From Melioribacteraceae bacterium (GTDB taxonomy: Bacteria > Bacteroidota > Ignavibacteria > Ignavibacteriales > Melioribacteraceae), in the NCBI GenBank assembly GCA_021739765.1, contig JAIPBD010000009.1, positions 62,001 to 126,000 on the forward strand: a DNA stretch of 64,000 nt. The letters run 5' to 3'. The position numbers were made by a program, and so were the translations under genes. A model generated the notes under the pieces. That model was not told where the DNA came from. It did no database searches and was given only the letters and a program-made list of their open reading frames with translations. This document shows positions 1-8,316 of this stretch, in pieces. The first letter of the stretch is position 1; every line of letters begins with the position of its first letter.

Positions 1-1
1 A

Positions 2-361
2 GGTATGCAAGTTTTTGGCGATGATTACGATACCAAAGACGGAACTTGCTTCAGGGATTATATCCACGTTAATGATCTCGCCTCCGCTCATATTCTCGCA
101 ATGAATTATCTGCTCGAGAAAAAAAGCAACCTGGGCGTAAATCTGGGAACCGGAACGGGTTGGACAGTTTTGGACGTTATTAAAGAAGTCGAAAAAGTTA
201 CCGGGCGAAATGTGAAGTTTGATGTTGTAGGAAGGAGGGAGGGAGACCCGGCAGGTCTTATCGCAAGCGCAAACCTGGCTTATGAGAAACTGGGCTGGTC
301 AGCTAAACACTCTGATCTAAATACAATATTTAGTTCGATGAAGGGAGTTTATTTACCTTAA
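2..361 (+). CDS. galE: UDP-glucose 4-epimerase, C-terminal part (5' end outside window)
   Basis: The reading frame is open from the first bases of the window, so the gene begins upstream and only about 119 C-terminal residues are visible. They carry the typical GalE stretch FGDDYDTKDGTCFRDYIHV, then DLASAHILAM and NLGTGTGWTVLDVI. These belong to the sugar-binding part of the extended SDR fold; the Rossmann half and the YxxxK motif are not seen. GalE interconverts UDP-glucose and UDP-galactose in the cytoplasm for nucleotide-sugar supply. The 147-bp gap and the separate promoter downstream suggest that it is not part of the uronate operon. Family assignment is secure; other UDP-sugar 4-epimerases share these motifs, so the exact substrate is inferred. 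Confidence 0.85.
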   Translation, partial: GMQVFGDDYDTKDGTCFRDYIHVNDLASAHILAMNYLLEKKSNLGVNLGTGTGWTVLDVIKEVEKVTGRNVKFDVVGRREGDPAGLIASANLAYEKLGWSAKHSDLNTIFSSMKGVYLP

Positions 362-480
362 TTCAATTTTTTAAGATCTTTTTCAGCATTACGTTATTTC
401 CAAGATTTCACTGACGTTGCTAAAATCAATTTATAAAATTGACTTGCAAAGCAAATTATAACGCATTATCTTTGATCTAG

Positions 481-497
481 TATAATTGGTATACCAA
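481..497 (+). promoter_or_regulatory. -10 element TATAAT overlapping palindromic operator TTGGTATACCAA
   Basis: Positions 481-486 read TATAAT, a perfect -10 hexamer. It overlaps by one base a perfect 12-bp palindrome, TTGGTATACCAA, at 486-497. The GntR-type regulator starts at 509, so the leader would be only about 15-20 nt. The palindrome closely resembles the operator described for the enterobacterial hexuronate regulators UxuR/ExuR (core TGGTATACCA) and fits GntR-family half-sites (TGGT...ACCA). No good -35 element is visible. The inference is autoregulation plus control of the TRAP/uxaC operon by the adjacent regulator in response to a uronate. Confidence 0.6.
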
Positions 498-508
498 CTC
501 AAAGAATA

Positions 509-1657
509 ATGAAAAGCAAATTCGATCATAAAGACCCCACACCACTCTACATTCAGATTGAGAATGATATAAAGGGTAGAATCGATTCAAATGATTTACG
601 ACCCGGCGATCAGATTGGTTCTCAAAGCGAATTATCTTCAGAATACAATGTAAGCGCGATCACGGTTAAAAAAGCAATCTCAAATTTGATTTCAGAAGGT
701 ATTCTTTATTCGAGAATCGGGAAAGGTACTTTTGTCGCTCAGATAAAGGAAGAGCCTAAACTCGTTCGAAATAAAACTATCGGGCTGGTTCTCCACGATC
801 TGAAACATCCTTTCTTTTCATTAATTCTTTCGGCGATTGAAGAAGAGGTCTACAACCTTGGCTATAATCTTTTACTTTCAAGCTCCACAAAAAAGATTGA
901 ACGTGAAGAAGTCCATATCAATCATTTTCTCGAAATTGGAGTGGACGCATTAATAATTGCGTCACTTTCGTTAGAATATAAAGCGACTCCGATTATTCAA
1001 AAACTGCATGATGAAAACTTCCCCTATATAATGGTTTCGTATATGCACGATCCACAATATTGGTTTGTAGGTTCTGATCATGAATTCGGAGGATTTCTCG
1101 CAACGGAACATTTGATTAATTCGGGATATCGTAATGTGGGTTATGTTCATGTCGGGCAAGATAATCTGCTAAGTCAAGTCAGAAAAAACGGCTACACCCG
1201 AGCGCTTAATGAATATAAAATCGATTACAATTCAAATCTAATCTATTCGATGGGAAAAGAGGATTATGATTCGGGTGCGGACAGAAGAGAATTGGGCTAC
1301 AATTTCGCAAAAAAGTTTTTAAAGATGAAAGAAAGAGCTGACGCCTTGTTTTTTTATAATGATAATTCCGCGTTCGGATTCATGCAAAAAATTCAGGAAG
1401 AAGGAATCTCAATTCCGGAAGAAATCGCAATTGTGGGTTATGACGATGTTGAATTTACAAGATATTCTTCAATACCTCTTTCAACAATCAGGCAGCCTGT
1501 CGAAAAGATCGGCTCCTCCGCTGTTCAAATAATTGATAAAAGAATCAACAGACGCGATGTGATGAATCGTATGATATTTAAACCCGAATTAATTGTTCGT
1601 CAATCAACCGTTCAAAATGTTGAATTAAAGGGAAGGGTAAAGAAAAAATTAGCATGA
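509..1657 (+). CDS. GntR-type DNA-binding domain fused to LacI-like ligand-binding domain; uronate operon regulator
   Basis: This 382-aa protein has an N-terminal winged helix of the GntR family (about residues 8-78, with TPLYIQIENDIKGRI, PGDQIGSQSELSSEYNVS and the wing RIGKGTFVAQ). From about residue 87 to 372 follows a periplasmic-binding-protein-like sensor of the LacI type (TIGLVLHDLKHPFFSLILSA, near-C-terminal IAIVGYDDVEFTRYS and LSTIRQP). The arrangement is that of the AraR subfamily of sugar-responsive repressors. Its stop codon overlaps the start of the TRAP binding protein (ATGA), so it is the first gene of that operon. A palindromic operator lies 11 bp upstream of its start. A uronate or KDG-like inducer is inferred from the neighbours only. 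Confidence 0.88.
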   Translation: MKSKFDHKDPTPLYIQIENDIKGRIDSNDLRPGDQIGSQSELSSEYNVSAITVKKAISNLISEGILYSRIGKGTFVAQIKEEPKLVRNKTIGLVLHDLKHPFFSLILSAIEEEVYNLGYNLLLSSSTKKIEREEVHINHFLEIGVDALIIASLSLEYKATPIIQKLHDENFPYIMVSYMHDPQYWFVGSDHEFGGFLATEHLINSGYRNVGYVHVGQDNLLSQVRKNGYTRALNEYKIDYNSNLIYSMGKEDYDSGADRRELGYNFAKKFLKMKERADALFFYNDNSAFGFMQKIQEEGISIPEEIAIVGYDDVEFTRYSSIPLSTIRQPVEKIGSSAVQIIDKRINRRDVMNRMIFKPELIVRQSTVQNVELKGRVKKKLA

Positions 1658-2646
1658 AAAAACTATCAAGAAAATTAGGTTTCGCAATACTTTTATTAGC
1701 CACAATAACAATTGCGGCAGGCTGTTCCCAAAAAAGTTCGGTTCGAAAATTAAAAATCGGGCATGGTTTAGATCAAACACACCCCGTCCATAAAGCAATG
1801 ATGTTTCTCGCCGAAAGAACGGCTGAAAAATCAAACGGACAAATTCAGATAACTGTTTATCCGAGTCAACAACTCGGAACAGAAAGGGAATGTCTTGAAC
1901 TACTGCAAATCGGAAGTTTGGGAATGACGAAAGTTTCAAGTTCAGTACTGGAAGGATTTGCTCCGAGTTTTAAGGTTTTTTCACTCCCATATATTTTTCG
2001 AGATGATGAACATAAATTCAAATTTTTTGAAAGTGAACTGGGTCAGCAATTATTACAAAGCCCACAGAAATTTTGGTTGCGGGGATTGTGTTACTACGAT
2101 GCCGGCAGCAGAAGTTTTTATACGGTAGGTAAACAAATAGAAACGCCGGCAGATTTGGATGGATTGAAAATCAGAACTCAAGAGAGCCCGACATCTGTAA
2201 AATTGGTAAACGCCCTTGGCGGGAGTGCAACTCCAATAGCATGGGGTGAACTTTATACAGCGCTTCAACAAGGCGTTGTGGATGGAGCGGAAAATAATCC
2301 GCCTTCGTTTTACCTTTCGCGCCATTATGAAGTTTGCAAATATTATTCAATAAACGAGCATACTTCCGTTCCGGATGTTTTATTAATCAGCACAATTATT
2401 TGGGATGACCTTTCTGAGCAAGAAAAAATCTGGATTCAAGAGGCAGCGAACGAATCATACATCTACGAAAAAGAACTTTGGGGAGAAGCGACTTTAGAAG
2501 CTCTGGAAAAGGTAAAGGAAGCCGGAGTTGAAGTTGTTTATCCCGATAAAACTCCTTTTATGGAGAAAGTCGGCACTATGTTAGAAGAATACAAAACTGA
2601 ACCGGAGATCTATAAAGTAATCCAACAAATTCAAGCGATAAAATGA
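1654..2646 (+). CDS. dctP: TRAP transporter substrate-binding lipoprotein (DctP family)
   Basis: This 330-aa periplasmic solute receptor of a tripartite ATP-independent transporter starts with a lipoprotein signal ending in AAGC (Cys24). The DctP/YiaO fold shows as LKIGHGLDQTHPVHKAM, the central GSRSFYTVGKQIETPADLDGLKIRTQESP with the carboxylate-binding arginine region, and WGELYTALQQGVVDGAENNP. Lipid anchoring is usual in this phylum-level group, where free binding proteins are less common. The start overlaps the upstream regulator by 4 bp and the stop overlaps the DctQ start by 4 bp, so the three genes are translationally coupled. With uxaC and the lyases in the same operon, the ligand is most likely a hexuronate or similar acid sugar (inference). 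Confidence 0.92.
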   Translation: MKKLSRKLGFAILLLATITIAAGCSQKSSVRKLKIGHGLDQTHPVHKAMMFLAERTAEKSNGQIQITVYPSQQLGTERECLELLQIGSLGMTKVSSSVLEGFAPSFKVFSLPYIFRDDEHKFKFFESELGQQLLQSPQKFWLRGLCYYDAGSRSFYTVGKQIETPADLDGLKIRTQESPTSVKLVNALGGSATPIAWGELYTALQQGVVDGAENNPPSFYLSRHYEVCKYYSINEHTSVPDVLLISTIIWDDLSEQEKIWIQEAANESYIYEKELWGEATLEALEKVKEAGVEVVYPDKTPFMEKVGTMLEEYKTEPEIYKVIQQIQAIK

Positions 2647-3146
2647 ATCTAATAGTTTTAAAAAGTAAAATCGATAACGGGTTAAAATGGATACTCGTTT
2701 TTATAATGGCTACGATGACGCTAAATGTGTTATGGCAAGTTTTCTCAAGGTTTGTGCTTCAAAATCCAAGCTCATTTACCGAAGAATTGGCGCGATATTT
2801 ATTGATTTGGATTGGTCTGCTTGGCGCGAGTTATGTTGCCGGCCAAAGGCTTCATCTTGCAATAGATTTGTTATCGACAAAACTTGAAGGCAAATCAAAA
2901 ATCTATCTGGATTTATTTATCCAATCAATGATTTTACTTTTTTCCGTAATCGTTATGGTAATTGGGGGAGTTCGATTAGTTTATATAACCCTTTCACTTA
3001 ATCAGATTACAGCCGCGTTGCAAATACCCCTCGGATATGTTTACACAGTTTTACCGATTAGCGGATTGTTGATTGTTTATTATACGGTGAACTTTATAAT
3101 TGAGGCTTTTAACGAATTAAAATCAATTGAAAGTGCGGACAAATAA
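2643..3146 (+). CDS. dctQ: TRAP transporter small permease (DctQ family)
   Basis: This 167-aa inner-membrane protein has four hydrophobic segments (about residues 14-34, 50-68, 87-108 and 127-150). Family-typical features are the NVLWQVFSRFVL region, then FTEELARYLLIWIGLLGASY and HLAIDLL. The small permease pairs with the large DctM subunit to make the sodium-driven TRAP carrier. It overlaps the binding-protein gene by 4 bp and is separated from the large permease gene by 2 bp, as expected for a tightly coupled TRAP operon. Substrate specificity comes from the binding protein. Confidence 0.92.
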   Translation: MNLIVLKSKIDNGLKWILVFIMATMTLNVLWQVFSRFVLQNPSSFTEELARYLLIWIGLLGASYVAGQRLHLAIDLLSTKLEGKSKIYLDLFIQSMILLFSVIVMVIGGVRLVYITLSLNQITAALQIPLGYVYTVLPISGLLIVYYTVNFIIEAFNELKSIESADK

Positions 3147-3148
3147 TT

Positions 3149-4447
3149 ATGGAATTAATTGAAGTTTTAGTACTCGTATTCACTTTTATCATTTTACTTT
3201 CGGTTGGTGTTCCCATCTCGTTTAGTATCGGTCTTTCAACGCTGGCGACCATGTTGCTCTCAATAAATACAATCCCTTCCTTTACTACTGTCGCGCAGCG
3301 GATGGCAACCGGAATAGATAGTTTTGCGTTGTTGGCAATTCCATTTTTTGTGCTCGCCGGACAGTTAATGAACAGCGGTGGAATCGCAAGAAGATTAATA
3401 GATTTTGCAAAAATACTGGTTGGGAAATTACCGGGCGGACTGGCATTCGTAAACATAATGTCGGCAATGCTTTTTGGCGCGATATCCGGATCTGCCGTCG
3501 CGGCAACTTCGGCGATTGGAGGATTCATGGCTCCGGTTATGAAAAAGGAAGGATATGATGAAGCATTTTCCGCCGCCGTAAATATCACGTCATCCACAAC
3601 CGGACTTATAATTCCTCCGAGTAACATATTAATTGTTTATTCTCTCGCTAGTGGCGGGGTTTCGATTGCGGCACTTTTTCTTGCTGGATACATTCCCGGA
3701 ATTATCGTAGGACTCAGTTTGATGATAGTTGCCGGAATTCACGCAAAAAGGAATAAGTACAAAGTTTCAGCCGATGTAAAATTGGGTTACGCGTTAAAGA
3801 AGTTTTTAGATGCCATCCCAAGTTTATTATTAATTATCATTGTTATAGGCGGAATTGTCGCCGGATATTTTACGGCCACCGAAGCTTCCGCAGTTGCGGT
3901 TCTTTACGCGTTTATACTTTCCGTTTTTGTTTACAAAGAAGTCAAATTCAAGGATCTGGCGAAAATCCTTATCGATAGTGCATCTACCACAGCGATTGTA
4001 ATGCTGCTGGTTGGAACATCGATGGCAATGTCTTGGGTAATGGCTTATGAAAATATTCCCCAGAATGTTGCAGCCGCATTGTTAACACTGTCCGATCAAC
4101 CGATTATGGTTCTAATTATCATAAACATAATTCTGCTTTTCGTTGGTACTTTTATGGATATGACTCCGGCGGTTCTGATATTCACGCCAATATTTCTGCC
4201 AATCGCGGTTGAACTTGGAATTGATCCGATTCATTTCGGAATAATTATGGTGATGAATCTGAGCATCGGATTATGTACGCCTCCGGTTGGAAGTATTCTA
4301 TTTGTTGGTTGTTCCATCGCAAATTTACCGATAACAAAAGTGATAAAACCGCTGATACCGATGTATATCGCAATGATCGCGGCGTTAATACTTGTGACTT
4401 ATTTGCCTCAATTGAGCTTATTTATACCTGAATTCTTTGGATATTAA
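3149..4447 (+). CDS. dctM: TRAP transporter large permease (DctM family)
   Basis: This 432-aa protein is very hydrophobic, with about 11-12 membrane segments. Family signatures include VPISFSIGLSTLATML near the N-terminus, PFFVLAGQLMNSGGIARRLIDFAK, MLFGAISGSAVAATSAIGGFM and the C-terminal half motif MDMTPAVLIFTPIFLPIAVELGIDPIHFGIIM with NLSIGLCTPPVG. It carries the solute across the inner membrane using the sodium gradient. Length and order are standard for a DctP-DctQ-DctM operon. The downstream DUF4861 and uxaC genes follow within 15 bp, which points to uronate or oligo-uronate import as its job here. Confidence 0.95.
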   Translation: MELIEVLVLVFTFIILLSVGVPISFSIGLSTLATMLLSINTIPSFTTVAQRMATGIDSFALLAIPFFVLAGQLMNSGGIARRLIDFAKILVGKLPGGLAFVNIMSAMLFGAISGSAVAATSAIGGFMAPVMKKEGYDEAFSAAVNITSSTTGLIIPPSNILIVYSLASGGVSIAALFLAGYIPGIIVGLSLMIVAGIHAKRNKYKVSADVKLGYALKKFLDAIPSLLLIIIVIGGIVAGYFTATEASAVAVLYAFILSVFVYKEVKFKDLAKILIDSASTTAIVMLLVGTSMAMSWVMAYENIPQNVAAALLTLSDQPIMVLIIINIILLFVGTFMDMTPAVLIFTPIFLPIAVELGIDPIHFGIIMVMNLSIGLCTPPVGSILFVGCSIANLPITKVIKPLIPMYIAMIAALILVTYLPQLSLFIPEFFGY

Positions 4448-4459
4448 AAGGATAGAAAT

Positions 4460-5719
4460 ATGAAAAAAATAACTGGAAGTTTACTAATCGGATTATTGAG
4501 TTTATTTATCCTGGCATGTAGTTCAGAATCATCCGAAAATAATGGGGTTGAAATAACGATTACAAATCCGACTTCACTCGAAAGAACAGATGAATTTGTA
4601 CTAATACCAATCGAAAATCTTTTGAATGAAGTAACAAACGAACAACTCGAAAATTTTATTTTGAAAGATTCGGATAATGAAATTCCGATCCAAATTGTTG
4701 GAGATGATTTAAGCAATTTAGCTTTAATCTTCACCATAAATCTAAATCCGAATCAAACAAAAGTGTTGCAGTTCTTTCAATCAGATAAAAAAAATCCTCA
4801 TCAGAAATACCAATCTAGGGTTTATGCGGAATTGGCGATGAAAGTAAATTATGATTTTAAAGATGGTAAATACACCGGTGGTGAGTTCAAGGTATTTGAT
4901 AAAGTTAGTGTTCCGGTAACGCACACAGATCATAACGCGCTTTTTAAGTATGAAGGGCCGGGCTGGGAATCCGATAAAGTTGGTTACAGATTCTACATTG
5001 ACTGGCGAAACCGGTTTGATATTTTTGGCAAGAAAACAAATGAGATGGTTTTAAGTGAAGTCGGCATCAAAGATATTTACGCAAAGGATGATTCTTACCA
5101 TGAAATGCAAGTCTGGGGAATGGATATTCTAAAAGTTGGTGAAAGCACCGGCCTTGGCACTTTTGGGTCTTTAGTCAGCAATATATTTGAGACTGTAGAG
5201 AAAAGAGACAGCGTTCAATACAGATTAATTGAAAATGGTCCGGTTAGAGCAAAGTTTTCCACGTCATATTATGGATGGGACACTGGAAGGGAATCACTCG
5301 ATTTGGTATCGGATATCTCAATAAATGCCGGTAGCCGATCATCGAGAGTAAATCTAACAACTTCAAGCCAATTACCAAATATTACGACTGGAATCGTGAA
5401 AGCTCCTGATACCGAATACTTCGAAAACATCGAGGAGAATTCTTGGTCATACATAGCAACTTACGGCGTTCAATCTCTTTCAGAGGATAAATTAGGAATG
5501 GCAGTGTTCTTTAACTCCGAAGCGTTGCAAAATACTGCCGAAGTAGATGATAGTTGGCTCATCACGCTTAATGTCGCTGAAAATTCTGCGGAATATTACT
5601 TTGCAGCGGCTTGGGAACATGAACTAAATGGAATCAAAAATAAAGATGAGTTTACAATTTATCTGAACAATGAGTTGGAAAAATTAAATAATCCAGTAGA
5701 CATTAAAATTAAGAAATAA
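4460..5719 (+). CDS. DUF4861-family lipoprotein
   Basis: The 419-aa product has a lipoprotein signal (LSLFILAC, Cys20), so it should sit on a periplasmic membrane face. The body matches the DUF4861 family as I know it from polysaccharide-degradation clusters: HTDHNALFKYEGPGWESDKVGYRFYIDW, then RNRFDIFGKKTNEMVL and YHEMQVWGMDILKVG. It reads as mainly beta-strand. No catalytic role is established to my knowledge; the family often accompanies pectin and alginate lyases and KduI/UxaC genes. Position between the TRAP genes and uxaC suggests a role on oligo-uronates, either binding or hydrolysis (inference). Confidence 0.8.
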   Translation: MKKITGSLLIGLLSLFILACSSESSENNGVEITITNPTSLERTDEFVLIPIENLLNEVTNEQLENFILKDSDNEIPIQIVGDDLSNLALIFTINLNPNQTKVLQFFQSDKKNPHQKYQSRVYAELAMKVNYDFKDGKYTGGEFKVFDKVSVPVTHTDHNALFKYEGPGWESDKVGYRFYIDWRNRFDIFGKKTNEMVLSEVGIKDIYAKDDSYHEMQVWGMDILKVGESTGLGTFGSLVSNIFETVEKRDSVQYRLIENGPVRAKFSTSYYGWDTGRESLDLVSDISINAGSRSSRVNLTTSSQLPNITTGIVKAPDTEYFENIEENSWSYIATYGVQSLSEDKLGMAVFFNSEALQNTAEVDDSWLITLNVAENSAEYYFAAAWEHELNGIKNKDEFTIYLNNELEKLNNPVDIKIKK

Positions 5720-5721
5720 TT

Positions 5722-7134
5722 ATGAGCAGACTAATATTGCATGAAGATCGTTTTTTTGATCCTGATCCATCGCGAAGAATAATGGCCCGAGAGATTTTTG
5801 AATTTGTTGAAAATCTCCCAATCGTTGCGCCGCATGGGCATGTGGACCCAAAAATGATCGCGGAAAATACACCGTTTCCGAATCCTACCGAATTATTGAT
5901 AATTCCGGATCATTATATTTTCAGGATGCTTTACTCTCAGGGATATTCAATGGAATCGCTGGGTGTCCCAACAGTTGATGGCAGCAAGGTTGAAACTGAT
6001 CCCCGTAAAATCTGGAATATCTTCGCAAGCAATTATTACTTGTTTGACGGAACACCATCCGGAGTTTGGATGAACTACGAACTTGCAAAAGTTTTCGAAA
6101 TTCAAGAAAAACCGAATTCGGAAAATGCTGATTTAATCTATGATCAAATTTCTGAAAAAATTAAAGACCCCGGTTTTCTGCCGCAAAATCTATTCGAAAA
6201 ATTCAATATTGAACTTCTTACAACCACTGATGCCGCAACCGATGATTTGAAATATCATAAATCGCTGAAGGATTCAAAGTGGGAAGGGAGGATGATCCCT
6301 TGTTTCCGGCCAGATGCCGTTACGGATTTATCTGTTTCGGGCTGGAAAAATAATTTGAAATTACTTGAAGAACGGGTTGGTTTTGAGATCGGTGATTATA
6401 AAACTTTTATCGCGGCGCTTGAAAATAGAAGAGAATTTTTCATAAATATGGGGGCAACCGCAACTGATCACGGTGTTTTTAGTCCTTATACTCATGAATT
6501 AACTGAAGCCGAAGCTGACGCTATTTTTCAGCGGGCATTAAATGGTAAAACCACAGCGGAAGACGCCTCTCTGTTTACCGCAAATATTTTAATGGAAATG
6601 GCACGAATGAGCACTGAAGATGGACTTGTAATGCAAATACACGCCGGTTCATTTCGTAATCATAATCAAAAAGTTTTCGAAAAATTTGGCCTGGATAAAG
6701 GTTGCGATATCCCTTATCAAGTGGATTTTACGTTCAACTTACGAGAATTGCTCAATAAATATGGCAACAATAATGATTTAACAATAATTCTTTTCACGCT
6801 CGATGAAACAACCTATTCCCGTGAACTTGCGCCGCTTGTCGGTCATTATCCTGCGCTTAAAGTTGGTCCGGCCTGGTGGTTTCACGACTCAATCCAGGGC
6901 ATGACGAGGTACAGGGAAATGATAACGGAAACAGCCGGCTTTTACAATACGGTTGGTTTTAATGATGATACGAGAGCCTTTTTATCCATCCCCGCAAGGC
7001 ATGATCTTGCAAGAAGAATTGATTCTAATTTCCTGGCGGGATTAGTTGCCAGCCACATCATCAGTCTGGAGGAAGCTAAGAAAATAGCATTCAATCTCGC
7101 TTACGGACTTGTAATTAAAAACTATAAGTTATAA
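5722..7134 (+). CDS. uxaC: glucuronate isomerase (uronate isomerase)
   Basis: At 470 aa this is standard UxaC length. The enzyme isomerises D-glucuronate to D-fructuronate and D-galacturonate to D-tagaturonate in the cytoplasm. It belongs to the amidohydrolase superfamily with the metal-binding HGH pair at residues 38 and 40 (VAPHGHVDPKMIAENTPF). Further signatures are DHYIFRMLYSQG, the TTDAATDDL segment, MQIHAGSFRNHN, and LKVGPAWWFHDSIQGM followed by FNDDTRAFLSIPARHDLARR near the C-terminus. There is no signal peptide. It follows DUF4861 by 2 bp and precedes the lyase gene by 8 bp. No uxaA, uxaB or uxuA lies in the window. Confidence 0.97.
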   Translation: MSRLILHEDRFFDPDPSRRIMAREIFEFVENLPIVAPHGHVDPKMIAENTPFPNPTELLIIPDHYIFRMLYSQGYSMESLGVPTVDGSKVETDPRKIWNIFASNYYLFDGTPSGVWMNYELAKVFEIQEKPNSENADLIYDQISEKIKDPGFLPQNLFEKFNIELLTTTDAATDDLKYHKSLKDSKWEGRMIPCFRPDAVTDLSVSGWKNNLKLLEERVGFEIGDYKTFIAALENRREFFINMGATATDHGVFSPYTHELTEAEADAIFQRALNGKTTAEDASLFTANILMEMARMSTEDGLVMQIHAGSFRNHNQKVFEKFGLDKGCDIPYQVDFTFNLRELLNKYGNNNDLTIILFTLDETTYSRELAPLVGHYPALKVGPAWWFHDSIQGMTRYREMITETAGFYNTVGFNDDTRAFLSIPARHDLARRIDSNFLAGLVASHIISLEEAKKIAFNLAYGLVIKNYKL

Positions 7135-7142
7135 TCTGAATT

Positions 7143-8315
7143 ATGATATTTCAAATCAACAAAAAAAAAATCATCTTAGTTGGCTTACTAATATTTTCAG
7201 TTTGTGCATGTGGATTTTCTTCGGTTGATATAGCGGAACTTGAAAAAGAGCGAGTAATTCGTTTGGCTGATTCTTATTTAAACGAAAAACCGATTACGGT
7301 TACCGACTTTAAGGCGGAGCGGAGTGCAGGCGGAATTCACGATTATTATTCGGAAGGAGATTATTGGTGGCCGAATCCTAAAGATCCAAACGCCCCTTAC
7401 ATTCGCAAGGATGGTTTAACAAACCCGGATAATTTTGTATCGCATCGAAAAGCGATGAGACGATTTTCACTTATTGTCCCAGCCCTTGTAGGTGCTTATA
7501 AAATAACTGAAGATCCCAAATATCTGAACGCTGCTTTAAAACACATCGAGGCTTGGTTTGTAAATGAGGCAACAAAAATGAATCCCAACCTTCTGTATTC
7601 TCAAGCCATATTTGGCAAAGCTACCGGAAGGGGAATCGGGATAATCGATACGATTCATCTTGTTGAAATTGTTCAATCTCTAATTGTTCTCGATTCATAT
7701 TCGGTGATAGACCAATCACGAATGGAAAAGATAAAAGCATGGTTCTCTGAATATTTGGAATGGCTGACCACAAGTGATTTTGGAATCGCGGAGCGCGATA
7801 ACGGTAATAATCACTCTACCTGTTGGTTAATGCAAGTTGGAATATATGCGAAGTTTGTTGACGATTCACAAACACTTAAATATTGCAGAGATTTCTTCAA
7901 AATTGAGATCATCGAATCACAAATGGCGACGGATGGAAGTTTTCCTCTCGAATTAAAAAGAACAAAACCATACGGTTATTCTTTGTTCAACTTGGACGCG
8001 CTGGTAATTTGCGCAAAAATTCTTTCAAATGATGAAAATAATTTGTGGGAATATCGAACTGAAAATGGTCGATCTGTAAAATTAGCGGTCGATTTTATGT
8101 ATCCTTTTATAAAAGACAAATCCGTTTGGCCGTACGAAAAAGATGTGATGTATTGGGAAAATTGGCCCGTTCGGCATCCTTCACTCATTTTCGCCTACGA
8201 AGCTTTCGGCGAAAAAAAATATGTCGATTTGTGGATTGAATTAGAGCCTGAGCCACAGATGGAAGAAATTATTAGAAATTACCCTTTAAGACAACCAATA
8301 TTATGGATCGATTGA
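7143..8315 (+). CDS. alginate lyase family protein (PF05426-type alpha-toroid)
   Basis: This 390-aa exported protein (signal about residues 1-24; a Cys near the cleavage point, SVCAC, could make it a lipoprotein) has an alpha/alpha-toroid lyase body. Family motifs are EGDYWWPNPKDPNAPYIRKDG at about residues 75-95, LYSQAIFGKATGRGIGIIDT and NNHSTCWLMQVG, with Asn223-His224 as the likely neutraliser/base pair seen in PL5-type lyases. The DYWWPNP/YIRKDG signature also fits the PL38 group, so alginate or polymannuronate cleavage is likely but glucuronan is possible. A paralogue lies at 38865. The gene starts 8 bp after uxaC and ends 1 bp before the GH88-GH2 gene. Confidence 0.8.
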   Translation: MIFQINKKKIILVGLLIFSVCACGFSSVDIAELEKERVIRLADSYLNEKPITVTDFKAERSAGGIHDYYSEGDYWWPNPKDPNAPYIRKDGLTNPDNFVSHRKAMRRFSLIVPALVGAYKITEDPKYLNAALKHIEAWFVNEATKMNPNLLYSQAIFGKATGRGIGIIDTIHLVEIVQSLIVLDSYSVIDQSRMEKIKAWFSEYLEWLTTSDFGIAERDNGNNHSTCWLMQVGIYAKFVDDSQTLKYCRDFFKIEIIESQMATDGSFPLELKRTKPYGYSLFNLDALVICAKILSNDENNLWEYRTENGRSVKLAVDFMYPFIKDKSVWPYEKDVMYWENWPVRHPSLIFAYEAFGEKKYVDLWIELEPEPQMEEIIRNYPLRQPILWID

Positions 8316-8316
8316 A

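Noticed and set aside
3109-3627. 172-codon minus-strand frame opposite the TRAP permease genes
   Set aside because: It is the antisense of well-supported DctQ and DctM coding sequence, has no ribosome site and no recognisable protein features.
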